64,000 bases of DNA. It comes from Microcebus murinus. Taxonomy: Eukaryota; Chordata; Mammalia; Primates; Cheirogaleidae. Both the position numbers and the translations under genes were made by a program. Where the stretch lies: contig NC_134108.1 in NCBI RefSeq assembly GCF_040939455.1, positions 6,291,501 through 6,355,500 on the forward strand. The letters are read 5' to 3'. Below the pieces are notes generated by a model that was not told the DNA's origin, did not search any database, and saw only the letters and a list, made by a program, of their open reading frames with translations. Positions 58,772 to 64,000 of this stretch are shown here, one piece after another (the stretch's first letter is position 1; every line of letters begins with the position of its first letter).

Positions 58772-58772
58772 G
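58727..58772 (+). repeat. (TG)n microsatellite
   Basis: About 46 bp of TG repeat with a few TGCG interruptions near its left end, then a long pure TG run. Alternating purine-pyrimidine sequence of this kind can adopt Z-DNA. Confidence 0.97.
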
Positions 58773-60290
58773 TGAGTTTGAACTGGAAGTCAACAGTCAA
58801 CATGTGCAAACTCACTTCATTTTCTATAACTTTTCTTTGACAAGCTGCCGATTTCTGTCAGCAGCAGGAAAGCTAGATTCATTCCAACCCAGGGTAATCA
58901 TTTGTCAGTCACTTCCGGTTTAAACCTCAGACTCTTTGATGATATCCAGTCGAATCAAGTATTGTCATTGTCATGGCCGTTGTTCACAATGTAAGCCTTT
59001 TCCCTCTCTCTCAGCGTGGCATAGCTTAGCCCCAGGTGGAGCGGGCTTCCTGCAGAGGGGATCTCTTTCCTCTTCTCTCCTTCCTTGTGCTGACGGTCAC
59101 AGGAGGCGGGGCGGGCTCAGGTCTGCTTCTGTGGCAGTGGGCTGGTGGGGATGGCTCTGGCTGCAGCTGTGGTCACCCTGTCTGCTCTCGGGCCACAGAG
59201 AGCCCTGGTCATTGGGAGGGGTCACAGCACCCCGTCGCCCAGGATCCAGGTGAGGCCGCACCCGAGTGTGAGAGTCCACCCCATCTCCTCTGAATAAGGT
59301 CCCTCCCAGGGGTGTGGTGGGCTGGCTATACCCCACGACCCTCACTGGCCTTCTCTTCACGCTGGGAAACCTCCACACCTGACGCAGGCGGTGGGAGGAG
59401 GCCTTCTCGGCGGGAGACCCTGTACCAGGCTCACCCTGTCTCTCGGTCGTCCTTACACGCCACATAGGATGTGCCCACGGCACACGCTCTCCTAAGTGCA
59501 CCTCGTGTCTCCAGGTCTGCATCAGGAGAGGCAATAAAATAAACTCACTGCTCTGAGGTTTCCTAAAACTTAGCTGTTAGAAGTTTTCTGAGAAACTGCC
59601 CCTTTCCAGAGCATCAGACCAGGAAGGAAAGCAGGGAGAGTGTCTGTGCCCAAGCCCCTGGCTTCTCCTCGAGGTCCTCTCCCTCCCAGTGCTGAAGGGC
59701 CACTCTTCTTTCTGGCTGTGGGAGACTTAACTGTGTCGTCAGCGCCTCCTCCAGGAAGTGGCCTTGGTTCTCCTTTTCCCTGGAAATAGTGACTGGAGGG
59801 CTTGGGGTACATGATTTAATGTTTTTCAGAATAGCCACATATATAGAGTGTCAGCTGGCTGAGCTGCACATTTACAAGTAGGGCCTGCCCAAATGCAAAG
59901 GGAAAATAATGTCATTAAGTTTAGCAAAAATGACTCTTTGGATACAAAAATTTGCTAAATTTTTAGAGACCTCCATTTTTGTTTTTTCCGTCATTTTTAA
60001 AATTACGTCTTGTTCAAGTATGTAAATGTCTGAGACAATCAGATGACAAATGCTGGCCGGAGGTCTGTTGCGTGCCTGCCGGTGTGGCCCCAGAGTGCCC
60101 CAGAGGTGTTCCTCTGCACTTGGCCGGCCAGTTTACAAGTAGGGTTTTCCCCTTAGGGATCTACACAGTTACACTGAAGAATACCCAGCCAAGCACCATC
60201 TCCAATCTCCTGAATATTACCCTGAAATATGCACTCCTGACAAAAGAAAATATTTATGTATACAACATACGTATGCAGTGTGCAGCAGAT
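58773..60290. other. unassigned mixed DNA
   Basis: GC-rich from about 58990 to 59800, with overlapping frames of up to 145 codons on both strands that lack domains. A CAG/GTGAGG donor-like site lies at 59247. No gene can be supported. Confidence 0.35.
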
Positions 60291-60380
60291 TCGTCAGACC
60301 GGAGTCACTGAAGGAAGCGTCGGCAGCGTACATGCCGACGTGCTCTGGGTTGCGTGGTGGAGCGCAGACGGCGGGAGCGG
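60291..60380. other. very CpG-dense 90-bp segment
   Basis: Twelve CpG sites in about 90 bp (including GCCGACGTG and GACGGCGGGAGCGG), set between AT-rich flanks. GC-rich unassigned DNA continues to about 60605. No promoter, exon or repeat recognised. Confidence 0.4.
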
Positions 60381-63052
60381 GAGCCAGTCACTCCTGTGTG
60401 GCTGGAGAGAACACTGCAGGTGCTGGAGTGAGGCTCCTGGGGGGACTGCATGAGATGCATGGCATAAACCTGGGTGATGTTTCCTGGGAGTGTTTTGCCG
60501 TCTGTGGGCCGGAGCGGCCAACGCTGATGGTGGCCGTTTTCACTGTTGGAGACTCAGTGAGTGCCCAGCCGGGGGCTGGTGAGCGCTGCCTGGTGCAGCA
60601 CTGTTGATACACATCACATCGTACAGAGCACGCACTTCGGAAGACTCGGAGGGATCGATCATCATTTCTTTCTGTTGAAGCAAGATGTGTGCATGATAGT
60701 ACTGGATTTATGCTTACTTGTAGACTAATTCAATGCTTAAGTTTAATGCCATTTGGGTGTTTTTACGTAGTCTGTAAAACTGTGTTGAATCGGTATTAAT
60801 TTTTTTAACTTTTATAACTTTAGATTGCCCTGGGGCTCTTTGGGATCTTTCTTTCAAGTATTTTCTAGTTTGTCACCTCCTCTTAACCTTTAATAGCTGT
60901 TTTGGTTGTATTCCAGCATACAATAGATAGTTTTAAAAGTCACATAAGTACTTAAAGAGAGTACCATGTCATATTCTACATTAGAACGTTATATAATGTT
61001 TTACTTGTTTATATCTACATAAATAAGGTATATCTTGCTTTCTATATTGATATTATTTTGAATATTAATAAAAATAACTTATTATATATGTCAGTAATCC
61101 CTTATGACTATACACTAGACTATCTCAGAATCTTAGATTGTAGTTTAACAGTATAATCATAACACTAGAGAAATACTTAAGGCAACATAAACTCCTATCT
61201 CTGAACACAAAAGATTCAGATTTTCTTGTTTATGTATTTTCTTACATAAAAAGATTTTCTTATGTAAATATGATAGTATATTCTACTTGGTAGACCTCCA
61301 TCTGTGATTGATAATTCAGTGATTATGTCATATTCCTTTTACCCATACGTACTTTAAATTATAGCATTCCAGGTACCTTTTGAGGCTAATTTTTGTTGCC
61401 ATACCTTGACTTGTATTTTCTTCTGACATTGATACATTAGTCCTGTCTGTCACTACTCTGACTTTCTTTGATATAAATAACCCTGTGCTTAGATATACAT
61501 GTATAACAAAAACAGCATTTCTTAATGAATCTAAAGCTGCCCCGGTTTCATGCTGTGAGTGATTGAGATGCTTTTGGGAAGATGTCTGCATAAATTAGAG
61601 TGCTGCACTGTGAAACCTTAACAGTCAGTCAGATTGATTGTGCCAAAAGAACAAGTTGACTCTAGGTAGGATAATAAAATGAAGGATGAAAACGATTTGT
61701 AAATTGGTTGGGAAAAGTTGCAGAGCATCATGAATCCTATACTCAAGCAACTCAAAATGTGCAAATACATGGTGATGAATGCCTTTGTATGTAACACAGA
61801 TGACTGTCACATGGGTTTTATTAAATCCCTATTATATAATGGAGGGGCATATTACCTTTGGTTTACATGTGTGGGTCACAGCTCAGGGCTCTTGGTAAAT
61901 ATGTGTGATTTATACAAGAAACAGTATATGGGCACATCTGAAATCTCTTTTGACAAGAAACTTTTTTGCAACATTTAATTTAGAAATGAATTTTGAGAGG
62001 GCATACCAACTTACGGAGAGCTAAGAGTTTTAGTAACTGAAAAAGCTGCCCTATGTTGTGTTTGTTCCCTGTGCAAGACCTTGCTAACCTGTCAACTCTT
62101 CCAGGGCAGGGTTGTGGGTTAGACATTCTTATGCTCCACAAGCCCCTGGAGAGAAGCGAGGCAATTGGTAAGTGGGTTATCAGATAAACCCTGAAGATAT
62201 CAAAGTAGAAATGCTAAGTGGTTGAGGAATACTATTCCTCAAACTAAATTTTACATAGGAATTACTTGGCCCATCTTGGCAAAACGAGCCCCCACTCTCA
62301 GGGACTTTATCAAGGCCCATACATAGGTTGGCAGATGCCGGGAGACTCTGACGCCTGTAGCCCTGGTCACACTTGAAGAGACCATTTCAGAGAATCAAAG
62401 GCATGTCGGTGCTTGCTATTTGCTGGGACCAGGAAGAGCACAGGTAATTAGTTGTGGGAAAGAAAAAAAAAATCAAAGGGGGATAAAGTGCCTTTGATTT
62501 ACTTGTTTTGACCCTGCTAATTGGAACCTAATTAGTACATTCCAAACACAGACATTAAGTATCTACTTACAGTGATAAATCTTAGATGTATATGTCTTAA
62601 TTAAACCTAAACCTCTCTTCTTAAAGATAAGCATTAGATTTCCCTGTGATAAAGCAGACTTAATCCATTGCTGTCTTAACTGCAATCTATTAGATGAAGC
62701 ACTGATACATATGAAAATTTAACAAAGTGAAGATTATGAGGGACATGATGGAGATTTTAATATAATGAAGGTATAGTGTAATACATTCAGAATGCTAAAC
62801 AAACACAAAACGTAGCACACCCTTGGAAATGGCAAATAGCCATTCTTGGAAAGAGCTTGTCTGAGGCCGTTTTGAGAACTGAGGTAGCCAGGAAGATGGG
62901 ACATACCTGCTCCCTTTGTTTTGCATTTAGTAAACATTCTCCAAGGCAGATTGTCTACATCCAAGGCCGGTTACCATACTGGGGGCCAGTAAATGCACAG
63001 CCACCTGTGGACGAGGACTTCACAGGCTCCCAGGTCTACTATATTATGGGAG
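60381..63052. other. unassigned, mostly AT-rich DNA
   Basis: No gene or repeat family recognised. AT-rich from about 60660 onward. The 86-codon plus-strand frame at 61718-61978 and 87-codon minus-strand frame at 61328-61591 have no recognisable domain. Confidence 0.4.
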
Positions 63053-63136
63053 ATATACTGAAGGAATCAATCTCTCTGTGTGTCTCTGCCTCTCTCTCTG
63101 TCTCTATTTCTGTTTTTCCATCTCTCTCTCTCTCGT
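63053..63136 (+). repeat. (TCTC)n-rich imperfect microsatellite
   Basis: Pyrimidine-rich tract of TCTCTG and TCTC units interrupted by TATTTCTGTTTTTCCA, ending in CTCTCTCTCTCTCG. Confidence 0.9.
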
Positions 63137-63394
63137 TGAAGATGTCACAATTTCTGGTGATGCGAGTTTGTTTGTACACATATTGGTGGTAGGGCTCAGG
63201 AGTGAGCAGAGACAAACTGTCTAAAGCCCATAGAAATGCCATGCTAAGCCATTCAGGCACTAAATAAATAAGCATACCTTAAATTATTAATGTCTGGAAG
63301 GGTGATTCCTTTGTCATAACAAGGCACCTTATCTTTAGGGCCTGGTATCTGAGCTATTTAATTCTCTTTGTATAAACTCCTAAGGAATAGTTAG

Positions 63395-63915
63395 TAAAAA
63401 AAAATAAACCATACCACAGCTAAGTGACATAAACAAGGAATACATTATGCTCATGGGCTCTGTGGGTCAGGAATCCAAGCAGGACACAGGAGATGCCTTG
63501 CCTCTCTTCCACAGTATATGGGTTCTCATCTGGAAAGACCTGTAGGCTGGGATAGCTTGACCTCTGGGACCTGCTATGATACGGAGGCATCGTCACAGTC
63601 AACGATGGCTACCTGCCGGGGTCTCTCTGAGGCTCTGGGCTGAACACCTGCAGTGGCCCCTCTGTGTGGCTTGGGCTTCCTCACAGCATGGTGGCTGAGT
63701 TTCAACATAGAGTCTCTCAAGGGAACAAAGTGAAAGTACATGACATGTTTATGACTTTACCCTTAAAAGTCACAAAGCATCTCTTCCTTATTGGTTGAGG
63801 CAATCACAAAGTTCTGCCCAGGTTCAAGGAGGGAGTACTTTGTCCCTACCCCTCAATGGAGGAGTGTCAACATGACACTGTGAGACAAACATTAGAATGA
63901 GAAATATTGTAGGCA
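63395..63915 (-). mobile_element. MaLR LTR, MLT1 type
   Basis: The plus strand has TCTGTGGGTCAGGAATCCAA, TGGGTTCTCATCTGGAAAGA, CTCACAGCATGGTGGCTGAG, AGTCTCTCAAGGG and TTCAAGGAGGGAGTACTTTG, matching antisense MLT1 blocks in order. The minus-strand 5' end should lie near GGGCAGCCATCTTTGG. Ends are approximate. No internal sequence. Confidence 0.65.
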
Positions 63916-64000
63916 GCCATCTTGTGGGCAGCCATCTTTGGAAAATATAGTTGCCCACATTTTTGAATTGGGCATCTTAATCATTTAACTCATTCTCTCT

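Overview
The window is ordinary mammalian nuclear DNA and almost certainly comes from a strepsirrhine (lemur-type) primate. The clearest marker is the minus-strand Alu at 38923-39265. Its right arm carries the extra 'TATATATTTTTAGTTGGCCA' segment and a second A/T-rich linker that I know from lemur Alus. A 5'-truncated L1 with a G-rich 3' end of the lemur type lies at 12174-13262. Older eutherian repeats (MER1, MER5, MER20, Tigger, MaLR and ERVL LTRs, L2, MIR) make up the background. Base composition is AT-rich, with GC-richer blocks around 36.5-38.8 kb, 49.5-53.7 kb and 57-60.6 kb.

I recognise no protein-coding gene. No open frame shows a known cellular domain, an intact start-to-stop gene or a convincing multi-exon structure. 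The longest open frames fall in repeats or in GC-rich, low-complexity DNA. The window therefore reads as intergenic DNA or the inside of a very large intron. Four low-confidence transcript-level candidates are listed: a 6-nt micro-exon bracket (minus, 23975-23980), a possible exon (plus, 24299-24419), an 81-nt phase-0 exon candidate (minus, 39743-39823) and a 58-codon small ORF (minus, 18759-18935).

Layout. 0-5 kb: sparse MIR, hAT, MaLR and L2 fragments. 5.3-6.9 kb: a 38-bp G-rich minisatellite of about 42 units with higher-order structure. 8-11 kb: an MST-type LTR, MER1 and a Tigger MITE. 12.1-13.4 kb: an L1 inserted into a MER20-like element. 16.6-22.4 kb: several old minus-strand L1 fragments and an AluJ-like element. 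26.6-31.6 kb: MER5A, an ERV1-like LTR, a Tigger transposase remnant, and an ERVL-type LTR carrying a GGAT microsatellite. 38.9-46.4 kb: the lemur Alu, MIR, a hAT element and a long L2. 48.6-55.3 kb: an L1 3' end, two MER1 copies, an old repeat, and a hAT element with a 16-bp perfect TIR that may be lineage-specific. 58-63.9 kb: three kinds of simple or CpG-dense DNA and a terminal MLT1-type LTR.

Nothing here forms a pathway or operon. The strongest leads are the G4-capable minisatellite, the 222-bp hAT element at 55073-55294, the nested L1/MER20 locus, the small CpG-dense islands in otherwise AT-rich DNA, and the splice-signal candidates. All repeat family names come from memory of consensus sequences and were not checked with a search.
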